Shown here: positions 18,716 through 27,023 of the stretch, piece after piece | Numbering within the stretch: the stretch's first letter is position 1 | Layout of the letters: every line of letters starts with the position of its first letter | Assembly: GCA_963740945.1 (NCBI GenBank) | Contig: CAVUGE010000004.1 | Coordinates: 1-64,000, forward strand | Source: CAVQBP01 sp963740945 | GTDB taxonomy: Bacteria; Bacteroidota; Ignavibacteria; Ignavibacteriales; Ignavibacteriaceae | Length of the DNA: 64,000 nucleotides | Direction: 5' to 3' | Notes under the pieces: generated by a model | Told to the model about the DNA's origin: nothing | The model's input: the letters and a program-made list of their open reading frames with translations, nothing else | The model's database searches: none | Position numbers and translations under genes: made by a program

Positions 18716-18907
18716 CTAAGGGATCCCCAATCCGAGATTAACATTACTAAAATTATATTCCTTATAGATAACCTTAATTTCATTGTGTATCTCTCTAATA
18801 TTGTGCATAATAGTTTCTTCTTCTTCCCGGTTATCTGTATTTTTCAGGTAAGTTTCATTTGTTTTTAATTCCATAAGTAATTTCAGGACTTTAAATTTAT
18901 TCACCAT
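18716..18907 (-). CDS. Small helical protein, or the displaced C-terminus of DnaG
   Basis: A 63-residue frame rich in Glu, Lys, Asn and Ile, predicted helical. Its ATG overlaps the end of dnaG by 11 bases. Two readings are possible. It may be a translationally coupled small gene. More likely it is the helical C-terminal DnaB-interaction tail of DnaG: removing one G from the GGG at 18910-18912 joins KRNE to DMVNKFKVLKLL and gives a DnaG of about 630 residues, within the usual size. The pattern of paired helices (EEETIMHNIREIHNEIKVI) suits a primase tail. No known small-protein family is recognised. Confidence 0.5.
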   Translation of the reverse strand: MVNKFKVLKLLMELKTNETYLKNTDNREEEETIMHNIREIHNEIKVIYKEYNFSNVNLGLGIP

Positions 18908-20612
18908 ATCCCTCGTTTCTTTTAAATATTATCTCATTTTTTGAAGGTTCAGGGTATAAGTCCTCAAACTTTTTGCTTATACTATATTTCTCCAGAATCA
19001 AATCCCTTATATAATTCTGAACTATCGGATCATCTATGTCAGTTAATAGATTATTTGCGGTAATTTCTTTTTTCAAGTTAAATAAACTTTTAATCATAGA
19101 AATTATTGATTTATGAAATGGGGAGACAAATTCCTCCTCATCTACGTTTCCCAATATAAATTCAGCAGCCTCTATGTTTCCTTCCAGCAGTATTTTTATA
19201 ATGTCTTTTTCCAGAAGAAAAATATGCTCGGGCACAGCCTTATCTTTTATGGAAGCATCAATTTTTGCTTCTTCCTTCAATTTCCTCTCAATTTCAAGTT
19301 TGTCCTGCTTTTTATATTGTGTAAGAACCTGGCCTAATTCTTTCTCAAGCAGCTTTTCCCTCAGGTTAAATTTTTTAGCAATAGACTTAATAAGCAATGT
19401 TCTTTTCAATTCATCATTAATTAAAGCTGCAGGTTTTACCAATTCTCTAATTGCTTCCGTGGTCTTAGAGGGATCTTCAAACATACCCAAAGATTCATAA
19501 TAAGCAGATTGATATTCCATAAAATTCTGGGCATACCTTATCAGTTCTTCAAACTTTTCTCTTCCGTGATTATTGACATATGAATCGGGGTCTTCTCCTG
19601 AAGGGAGTGAAACAATTTTAATCTCCATATCCCTTTTTAAAAGAAGCTCTATACTTCTCATCGATGCTTTTATTCCTGCTGTGTCCGCATCAAATAATAG
19701 AACTACATTTTTCGTATAACGGGAAAGGAGGAGTACCTGGTCTTCAGTAAGTGCAGTTCCCGAAACAGCTACCGCATTTTTTATTCCACTCTGATAAAGG
19801 GATATCAAATCCATATAACCTTCTACCAGTATGGCTTTGTCCTGTCTTCTGATTTCATCTTTGGCAAAAGATAAACCGTAAAGTATTTTACCTTTAGTAT
19901 AAATTAAGGATTCGGGTGAGTTTAAATATTTAGCTGTTCCCTCCCTGTTCTCCAGGATTCTTCCTGCAAAAGCAACAACCCTTCCATTCGGAGAAAAGAT
20001 AGGAAAGATAATCCTGCCGGAAAATTTATCAAACAATCTCCCATCTTTATTTCTACCGATTAGTCCCAGTTGAACGGCTTTTTCAAGATCAACTTTCTTA
20101 TCTTTTGCGAACTGAATGAAATTTTCCCACCCGTTTGATGCATATCCTAAGCCGAATGCTCGTAATGTCTGCGCTTTTATTTTTCTTTTATTGAAATATT
20201 CCCTTCCAATCTCACCATCCGTGCTGTTTAATAAATTATCGGAAAAATATCGGGCGGCAGCGGTATTAATATCATATAAAACTTCCTGTTCGGATTGTTT
20301 CTCTTCACTAATATTTTCGTCGAATTCTAATGTAATACCGAGTCTTTTAGCCAGATCCTGCACAGCTTCAATAAAAGAAATCTTCTCATATTCCATTAAA
20401 AATTTATACACATTCCCCCCTGCATGGCATCCGAAGCAGTGATAAATCTGCTTTTCTTCGTTAACAGTAAAAGAAGGGGTTTTCTCGGAATGGAAAGGGC
20501 ATAATCCCAGAAAGTTTTTCCCTCTTTTTCTCAATGGAACATATTCCGAAATAACATCAACAATATTTGCTGCTGACCTTATTTCTTCTATTTTATTCTC
20601 GGGTATTCTCAT
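18897..20612 (-). CDS. dnaG: DNA primase
   Basis: Makes RNA primers for replication. The CHC2 zinc motif is C38, H41, C59, C62 (CPFH and HCFGCH). The RNA polymerase domain shows the basic NSPESLIYTKGKILYGL segment, the TOPRIM LVEGYMD near 262, and FDADTAG near 310. The frame ends at 571 residues, a little short, without the terminal helical pair, which appears in another frame directly downstream (18716-18907). The start at 20612 gives the normal MRIPENKIEEIR opening. It lies upstream of the SNF2 gene on the same strand. Confidence 0.92.
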   Translation of the reverse strand: MRIPENKIEEIRSAANIVDVISEYVPLRKRGKNFLGLCPFHSEKTPSFTVNEEKQIYHCFGCHAGGNVYKFLMEYEKISFIEAVQDLAKRLGITLEFDENISEEKQSEQEVLYDINTAAARYFSDNLLNSTDGEIGREYFNKRKIKAQTLRAFGLGYASNGWENFIQFAKDKKVDLEKAVQLGLIGRNKDGRLFDKFSGRIIFPIFSPNGRVVAFAGRILENREGTAKYLNSPESLIYTKGKILYGLSFAKDEIRRQDKAILVEGYMDLISLYQSGIKNAVAVSGTALTEDQVLLLSRYTKNVVLLFDADTAGIKASMRSIELLLKRDMEIKIVSLPSGEDPDSYVNNHGREKFEELIRYAQNFMEYQSAYYESLGMFEDPSKTTEAIRELVKPAALINDELKRTLLIKSIAKKFNLREKLLEKELGQVLTQYKKQDKLEIERKLKEEAKIDASIKDKAVPEHIFLLEKDIIKILLEGNIEAAEFILGNVDEEEFVSPFHKSIISMIKSLFNLKKEITANNLLTDIDDPIVQNYIRDLILEKYSISKKFEDLYPEPSKNEIIFKRNEGYGE

Positions 20613-20692
20613 TCAAAAATTATTATTGAAAAAAATTAGAATTTGAAATATAAAATAATTTATAGTAAATGTTCATTACATTATTCATTCTT

Positions 20693-20733
20693 AATATTGT
20701 CTTAGCTCCAGAGGAGCGAAATATTATTAGAAA
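20693..20733 (+). repeat. 41-bp repeat, left copy
   Basis: Begins AATATTGTCTTAGC and ends CGAAATATTATTAGAAA, with a small GCTCC-AGA-GGAGC hairpin in the middle. The copy at 24437-24477 has the same orientation and matches at 38 of 41 positions. The two bracket the glycosyltransferase/radical SAM gene pair. Confidence 0.75.
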
Positions 20734-20853
20734 TAGAATAAACCACAGATATCCGCACTCCGTATAAGTGCTTATCATTTTTGAAGTAAAGGGAAGATGT
20801 CACTATAAAATATTTCATGCTACTATTATTCTAACACATTTTAACCAAAATTT

Positions 20854-22845
20854 ATGAATATCGGAATAGATGCATCTGCTTCGGGTCTTAAATCCACTGG
20901 AACAAGGAGATACATTAATTGTCTGTTAGAACAACTAAAGAAATTTGAAGATGAAATAAAGGTCTTTCAGCCAGACGGTGATCAAGAGATAAATAATAGC
21001 AGTTTAGGCAGGAAATATAATGGATTAAAAAGACATTATTATAGAGAATTCAGTTTAACCAAAGAAATGGAGAAATTAAAAGTTGATTGCAGTATATTCC
21101 CGAATTATTTTATTTCTAATAGTTTTTCAAAGCCTTCGGCAATTGTAATACATGATCTTTCTTTTATTACTCACCCTCAATTTTACCCAAAACAATTTGT
21201 TATTTATTATAAATATCTGCTGAAGCAAACACTGAAGCATGAACCGTTAATTTTAACGGTAAGTGAGCATACTAAAAAGAATATTAATAAATGTCTGAAT
21301 GTTAATAAAGATAATATTCTTCTTTTGCAGGCCTATTCAAATATTAAAAAACTATCAAAAAATTATACTTATTCACCTCAAACTGAAATTCCATATTTCT
21401 TATTTGTAGGTCATATTGAACCGAGAAAAAATTTACTTTTTTTGATAGAAAATTTTCTAAAATGGAAAAATGAGAATAAAGTAAATATTAAATTAAAAAT
21501 AATAGGTGAACTCTGGATAAAATCAGCGGGTATTAACTATTTATTAAGAAAATACGGGAAACATCCGGATATTATTTTTAAGGGCTATGTTAGTGAAGAT
21601 GAGCTCGATTATTGTTATAAAAATGCTGCCGGTTTTGTCCATACTAGTCTGGAGGAAGGATTCGGGTTTCCCGTACTAGAAGCAATGCATTACGGTATTC
21701 CTGTTTTGTGTTCGGAAAACCACGCCGCAAATGAGATTTCATCCCCATATTCAATCACTATTAATCCATATAATGGTGAAAGTCTGTTGAGAGGGCTTTC
21801 CGATCTTTTTGAAAAAAAGTTCATCAATATAATTTCTCCGGCAGATATAAAATATTCTCCTGAATTAATGAATAATCAATTAAGCATTGTTTTAGATATC
21901 CTTCATTCTAGAGTCAATAAAAAATATTATTTCAGTTTTGAAAAGTCTAAAACCCATGAAGAAGCGATTGAAAAAACCCTTTTATACAGTCATTTATTCA
22001 ACGGCGGATTACATAAGAAGGACTTGTATACTTATTTGTTCGATATAAAAATTAATGAAGAACAATTTGAAAAAGCATTATCCGGTCTTATCCTCTCAAA
22101 CAGGATTTATTTGAATAATGATAATGTGAGCCTTAATTATCAAAATATCAATATTTATAAAAAAGAGATAAAGAAATTAGGTAAGGATAGAATTAAAAAA
22201 TCTCTAAGGATAATTAAAAATATTCCTTTTATTTCATGCATCTGTTTCAGCGGAGGCACAGCTAACTATGGAATAGAAAATCATAATGATATTGATCTTT
22301 TTATAATCACAAAACCGTATGCACTTTATTTTGTCTATCTGACAATTCATATTTTATCAAAAATATTTAAGCTCCGTAAGCAATTGTGTGCAAACTTTTT
22401 GATTGATGAGACTGCTATGGAGATAAGAGACCAGCATGATTATTATACCGCTCATCAGATTGTTTCTCTAATCCCATATAAAAATCTCGGTTGGCTTAAT
22501 TTATTCAGGCAATTTAATTACTGGATAAAAGATTTTTTTCCTAATTATATACAGGACTTTTCAAATCACAGTCCCGCTGTAAAAAAGCCGGATAACATTT
22601 ATTTGTTATTAAAACCTTTAAATCTATTGTTAAAATATTTTTATAGAGTGTTATATAGAAATTATTTAAAGAAAGATGATGAAGGTGCAATTAAACTAGA
22701 TGATAAATGCATTAAGCTTTATACTAATGATCACCGTATAAAAATAATGGATGCATTTAACAGGGAATGGAAGGAATATCTGAAAGTTAAAAGGTCTATT
22801 ATGTATGAACCCCTTAATTCAGATGCAACCGGTACGTATGCTTAA
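20854..22845 (+). CDS. Glycosyltransferase (GT4) fused to a winged-helix nucleotidyltransferase
   Basis: A 663-residue fusion. Residues 1-350 are a GT-B family 4 glycosyltransferase: GxxR opening, HDLSFITHP, VGHIEPRKNL near 185-194, and the EEGFGFPVLEA donor-binding motif at 267-277. Residues about 368-430 look like a winged helix (EKTLLYSHLFNG), and residues 458-490 hold the minimal nucleotidyltransferase signature GG (467-468) with D479 and D481 as the DxD pair. The last 170 residues are hydrophobic and basic. In other bacteria the winged-helix nucleotidyltransferase is a separate protein found near glycosyltransferases and radical SAM genes. The fusion suggests linked steps in a surface-glycan pathway. 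Translation may be coupled with the next gene, 21 bases downstream. Confidence 0.75.
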   Translation: MNIGIDASASGLKSTGTRRYINCLLEQLKKFEDEIKVFQPDGDQEINNSSLGRKYNGLKRHYYREFSLTKEMEKLKVDCSIFPNYFISNSFSKPSAIVIHDLSFITHPQFYPKQFVIYYKYLLKQTLKHEPLILTVSEHTKKNINKCLNVNKDNILLLQAYSNIKKLSKNYTYSPQTEIPYFLFVGHIEPRKNLLFLIENFLKWKNENKVNIKLKIIGELWIKSAGINYLLRKYGKHPDIIFKGYVSEDELDYCYKNAAGFVHTSLEEGFGFPVLEAMHYGIPVLCSENHAANEISSPYSITINPYNGESLLRGLSDLFEKKFINIISPADIKYSPELMNNQLSIVLDILHSRVNKKYYFSFEKSKTHEEAIEKTLLYSHLFNGGLHKKDLYTYLFDIKINEEQFEKALSGLILSNRIYLNNDNVSLNYQNINIYKKEIKKLGKDRIKKSLRIIKNIPFISCICFSGGTANYGIENHNDIDLFIITKPYALYFVYLTIHILSKIFKLRKQLCANFLIDETAMEIRDQHDYYTAHQIVSLIPYKNLGWLNLFRQFNYWIKDFFPNYIQDFSNHSPAVKKPDNIYLLLKPLNLLLKYFYRVLYRNYLKKDDEGAIKLDDKCIKLYTNDHRIKIMDAFNREWKEYLKVKRSIMYEPLNSDATGTYA

Positions 22846-22866
22846 TAAGAATAACTATTTCTATAT

Positions 22867-24300
22867 ATGAAAGTATTATTAGCCCAGTCATATTTTAGGG
22901 TTCTCGACTCGAAGGAACTTGAAAGAAATATGCCCTATCCTCCTCTCGGTTCTTTGTATGCCGCTGCATTATTAAAACAATCGGGGCATGAGGTTATATT
23001 CTTTGATTCAATGTTAAGCAGCGGTATTTCCGGATTAGAAAAGATGATCAGGGAGAGCAAGCCTGATATATTTATTCTTTATGATGACGAATTTAATTAT
23101 CTAACCAAGATGTGCCTGTCAAATATGCGGGAAGCTGCAATTGGTTTTATCAAAACTGCAGAAGAACTGCATATCCCTTCAATTGTTTATAGTTCAGATG
23201 CTGCTGATTTCCCGGATAGCTATTTGAATGCCGGATGTAATGCAGTTATTTACGGTGAAGGTGAAGTTACTTTACAGGAAATAATGAATTCATTTAATAT
23301 ATTCGAGTTTGAAAAGATTAAAGATCGGATTTTTGGAATAAGATATTTAAAGGATGGAAAGATCTATTCTACCAATAGAAGAAGCTTAATGGGTGATATT
23401 GATTCCCTTCCTCTGCCTGACTATTCTTTAATTAATATTGACGGATACAAAGATATCTGGTTAAAAAACCATGGATATTTTTCGATGAATATCTCAACAA
23501 CAAGAGGATGTCCTTACAGATGCAACTGGTGTGCAAAACCTTTATATGGTCAGACCTATAATTCAATTTCACCTGCAAAGGCTGCATACCAGGTGAAGTT
23601 ATTAAAAGAGAAATATGAAGTTGACCACTTTTGGATTACAGATGATATATTCGGATTAAAGCCAAACTGGATTAAAAACTTTTCAAATGAACTCCAAAAA
23701 TTAAATATTAAAGTTCCTTATAAATGTCTTTCAAGACCTGATCTGCTGTTAAGAGGGAGTACAATTTCAGATTTAAAAGAATCAGGGTGCAGAACTATCT
23801 GGATAGGCGCCGAATCGGGAAGTCAAAAGATACTTGATGCAATGGATAAGGGGACTACAGTCAGGCAAATTTATGAAGCTGCGGAAAAGACACACAATGC
23901 GGGAATGGAAATTGCTTTTTTTATTCAGTTCGGTTATTTGAATGAAAACTGGAACGATATTAAATTAACCAGGAAAATGATAAGAGACTGCATTCCCGAT
24001 GATATTGGAATCTCGGTATCCTATCCTCTTCCGGGTACAAAGTTTTATGATATTGTAAAATCCGGATTAAAAGAAAAAAAGAACTGGACTGATTCGGATG
24101 ACCTGGATATGATGTTCAGCGGAACATTTCCCAAATCTTTTTATAAAATACTCCATCGTTTCGTACATGCCGAGTACAGAATAGTTAAAACAATTAAAAG
24201 AATGGAATGGAATAAAATCCCGAACTTTTTATGGAATATCTTTAAATATTTTAATTTGAAATTGAAATTAGCCGTATACCTTAAAACGCACAGTGCATAG
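22867..24300 (+). CDS. B12-binding radical SAM protein
   Basis: A 477-residue enzyme with an N-terminal cobalamin-binding Rossmann domain (about 1-150) and a radical SAM barrel with CxxxCxxC at C215, C219, C222 (CPYRCNWC). A SPAKAAYQV segment and FWITDDIFGL follow, as in the B12-dependent BchE/HpnJ-like class that methylates or rearranges carbon centres. The substrate is unknown. Its pairing with the glycosyltransferase fusion, 21 bases upstream, suggests a modified glycan or glycolipid. A degenerate word repeat begins at the stop codon. Confidence 0.82.
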   Translation: MKVLLAQSYFRVLDSKELERNMPYPPLGSLYAAALLKQSGHEVIFFDSMLSSGISGLEKMIRESKPDIFILYDDEFNYLTKMCLSNMREAAIGFIKTAEELHIPSIVYSSDAADFPDSYLNAGCNAVIYGEGEVTLQEIMNSFNIFEFEKIKDRIFGIRYLKDGKIYSTNRRSLMGDIDSLPLPDYSLINIDGYKDIWLKNHGYFSMNISTTRGCPYRCNWCAKPLYGQTYNSISPAKAAYQVKLLKEKYEVDHFWITDDIFGLKPNWIKNFSNELQKLNIKVPYKCLSRPDLLLRGSTISDLKESGCRTIWIGAESGSQKILDAMDKGTTVRQIYEAAEKTHNAGMEIAFFIQFGYLNENWNDIKLTRKMIRDCIPDDIGISVSYPLPGTKFYDIVKSGLKEKKNWTDSDDLDMMFSGTFPKSFYKILHRFVHAEYRIVKTIKRMEWNKIPNFLWNIFKYFNLKLKLAVYLKTHSA

Positions 24301-24961
24301 CGCATAACCTGTCCCGCTTTTGCGCATAGCGTCAACTTAAATTTATTAATTATAGTAATAATTTTTTAAATTGCAATAACTTATAACTCTTAACACATTT
24401 CAATTTTTTAATTAGAACTTCCTTTCGTGTAGTCTAAATATTGTCTTAGCCCCAAAGAAGCGAAATATTATTAGAAAATCAGTTTAAATACATTTTTCTT
24501 CTTCCTTAAGTTGAGGTCATATGCTCTTCCTGAGGGGGTAGGGTTATAGCTATATACAATGTTTTATTTTAAGAAAAAGGCCTCTCAACTCCCCATTTTT
24601 AAAGAGAAAATTTTTTAGGCATATATAAGTATGCCTCATCTAGAGTTTTCATCAAAAACAGGTACTTGAGAGCCGCTTTTTAAAGAAAATTAGAAATAAA
24701 AAGGCTGTTCCCAATCGGATTGAAACAAAACTATGCAACTACTTTTATTTCTTCTAAATTAACTGGGTAAAAAAGTTGATTATAATCATGTTTTTCTTAA
24801 TTTTGAATAAAGTTAATTTTATTAAATAATACTGCTGCACATCTAAATTTCTTTATCAAATCTTTCTATCATTTTAGTTGTCTAATGGCCATCTAACAGC
24901 CCATAACTCCACTCCACATCCATTATAAAAATTATATAAACTCATGCGCTTTGCCTTTTTT
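24301..24961. other. 660-bp gene-free gap with a possible structured segment
   Basis: No convincing open frame. Apart from the 41-bp repeat, an imperfect inverted repeat spans 24575-24682 (AAAAGGCCTCTCAA and its partner TTGAGAGCCGCTTTT), enclosing a small AGGCAT/ATGCCT hairpin near 24618-24637. It opens with GCATAGCGCATAACC-type words at 24290-24340. The remainder, up to the amidohydrolase stop, is AT-rich with nothing recognised. Confidence 0.4.
24437..24477 (+). repeat. 41-bp repeat, right copy
   Basis: Matches 20693-20733 at 38 of 41 positions in the same orientation, ending CGAAATATTATTAGAAA. The three differences all weaken the central hairpin. It lies 136 bases after the radical SAM stop codon. 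Confidence 0.75.
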
Positions 24962-26125
24962 CTAGCCCTCTATTTCGAATGGGAATTGAATTTGCGGATT
25001 GTACTTATGAATCGAGCCGACGAGTTCTTTAATATTTCCTAATACATACTTCTTTTTACCGGAAAGAATTATTTTAGAAAATGTCCTTAATTCATCAAGT
25101 GAAAACTTTAGTTGGTCTTTTATTTTTTCATCAAAATAAATTACTTCACCTCTTTTTAATATCATTATAATGTCTTCCGGGCTTATAGAAAAGAAAGAAT
25201 CCCATACATTGTCAAATTTATTTTCTGCAATAATAAGGTCTGCCGTATAGTTTTCTTTAATTTTCCCAAGGTACTTAAGATTCCAAACCTCTGTTGGTGT
25301 AGTGGTTACTGAATCAAATAAATTTTTATCATTAAATATTTTAAGGTTCCTGGCAAAATGAAGATGGTCCCAAATATTACCCACAGCGCTGACTGTCGAA
25401 TCTGTTCCGAATAATATTTTTGTCTTTTCTTTAAACTTATCAATATCAGCAGTTTTATTGAATAAAAAATAATTTGAAACAGGACACCAGACAACTGCAT
25501 CCAGATATTTTATATCTTCTCCGGTTAAAGCAACTGCATGAATCCCGATGATTTTTTTCTTAAAGAAATTCCATTTAATTAAAGTTTCAATTTCTTTTTT
25601 AGATTCCTCATCATTTCCTTCGCCAATGTGGATAACAACCGGATTTAAATCGGGTAAATTTATTCTTAATCTCCAGTATTTATCGAGCTCAACAGAATGG
25701 ATTATTTTGCCGCCTGTGTAAACATCAATGAGTTCATTTTTATAACCCTTTGGAATTTTACCATGATGAAAGACTGTGGTTACGCCAGAGAGAAGGTTCT
25801 TATAAATACCCCATTCGAACCTTAGCCGTATTGGAATTTTCAAAATTGATTCAATCTGTTCTTTATTAAATTTATGAATATCATCCCCCCAGTCGATATA
25901 ATTTTTATAAATTCTATTACCGAGAGTAGGGAACAGGTTGAATTCCAGATGGTCATGCGAATTAATTAAACCCGGAAAGGCAAGTGCGTTCTCAAAATTT
26001 ATTATTTTATCATCCGTTTCCTCAATTTCATTTCCGCCGCAGACTTTTCGAATATATGATTTATTTATTATTATCGATTTTATTTCATGATCATTCCCGG
26101 CTATATGTAAATTATTAAGGATCAT
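24962..26125 (-). CDS. Amidohydrolase (cytosine/guanine deaminase-like)
   Basis: A 387-residue metal-dependent hydrolase of the deaminase/chlorohydrolase branch. The NSHDH motif near residue 57 gives the HxH metal pair, VFHHG and IGIHAV supply later histidines, and LFGTDS carries the catalytic aspartate. A C-terminal beta-sandwich part (NYTADLIIAENKF) returns as in the family. The start overlaps the end of the upstream methyltransferase gene by four bases (ATGA), so the two are translationally coupled and may act on the same compound. The substrate is not evident. Confidence 0.8.
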   Translation of the reverse strand: MILNNLHIAGNDHEIKSIIINKSYIRKVCGGNEIEETDDKIINFENALAFPGLINSHDHLEFNLFPTLGNRIYKNYIDWGDDIHKFNKEQIESILKIPIRLRFEWGIYKNLLSGVTTVFHHGKIPKGYKNELIDVYTGGKIIHSVELDKYWRLRINLPDLNPVVIHIGEGNDEESKKEIETLIKWNFFKKKIIGIHAVALTGEDIKYLDAVVWCPVSNYFLFNKTADIDKFKEKTKILFGTDSTVSAVGNIWDHLHFARNLKIFNDKNLFDSVTTTPTEVWNLKYLGKIKENYTADLIIAENKFDNVWDSFFSISPEDIIMILKRGEVIYFDEKIKDQLKFSLDELRTFSKIILSGKKKYVLGNIKELVGSIHKYNPQIQFPFEIEG

Positions 26126-26859
26126 TTTCTCAAATGAAGAGAGTAAATCATAGAGATGTTTTTAAATTTCTTATAAGTATCCAAAGCATTCTTTTTTAGA
26201 TAAAATTCTTTTACATCATCAGTAATGGCTTTTTCATTTTTATTCAAGATACTATATCCCATAGACAAAAATAACTCTTCTAATTTTTGAACCGGGTGAA
26301 CATAATTTCTAATTGTAATTGTTTTTTCATATTTATTGAAAGTTCTCTTTGCCCCTTTTTGAAGTGCTTCAGGATGAAAATCGGAAATATATATTTCCCC
26401 CCTCTTTTTTAATAGACTGTCCCATTCTTCCGCAAGATTTTCTACATCCTGAATATGTGCAATAACCAGGGTAGAAATAATAACATCAATGGATTCCTTT
26501 TTAAGAAAATCGAGCCGGTTATTTTTAATTATATATGTTTCAGCATTAGGGAATTTCATTTTTAACTTTTGAATCATCGATTCTGAAATATCGCACCCTA
26601 TAATTTTTAACGGGTTTTCTTTCAATAATTCATTCCAATTTCTACCGGTACCGCAGCCGAAATCCAATACTACTTTTTCCTGTAAATGAGACCCGGATAA
26701 AAATTCTTTGAAAAGAATTCTATCAAAATGGAGCATCAAATTTCCATTTTCATTGTCATAATCTTCAGCCCATTGTTCGTAAGCTGTTAAGGGATCCAAA
26801 TCCTGATTAGTTTTAAGCAGATTCAATAGAAATTTTTTTATTTTACCTAAAACAGTCAT
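26122..26859 (-). CDS. Class I SAM-dependent methyltransferase
   Basis: A 245-residue methyltransferase of the UbiE/Methyltransf_11 type. Motif I is VLDFGCGTGRNW around residues 80-91, with IIGCDIS (motif II acidic residue) and DVIISTLVIAHI (motif IV) following. An N-terminal helical part precedes the fold. The gene overlaps the amidohydrolase by four bases. Substrate unknown; the pairing suggests small-molecule or cofactor tailoring rather than RNA methylation. Confidence 0.82.
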   Translation of the reverse strand: MTVLGKIKKFLLNLLKTNQDLDPLTAYEQWAEDYDNENGNLMLHFDRILFKEFLSGSHLQEKVVLDFGCGTGRNWNELLKENPLKIIGCDISESMIQKLKMKFPNAETYIIKNNRLDFLKKESIDVIISTLVIAHIQDVENLAEEWDSLLKKRGEIYISDFHPEALQKGAKRTFNKYEKTITIRNYVHPVQKLEELFLSMGYSILNKNEKAITDDVKEFYLKKNALDTYKKFKNISMIYSLHLRK

Positions 26860-27023
26860 ATTTATATAGTATAAAGATCGTGTAAAATGTGAGATTTATA
26901 TAATATTTGAAATTTTAGCAACTGAGGTGACTTTTACTGAATTAAATGAATTGAGAACAGACTTTCTTTCAAACGGAACTATTTATTATATTTATCCGCT
27001 TAAGATAAATAAATACGTGTTTT

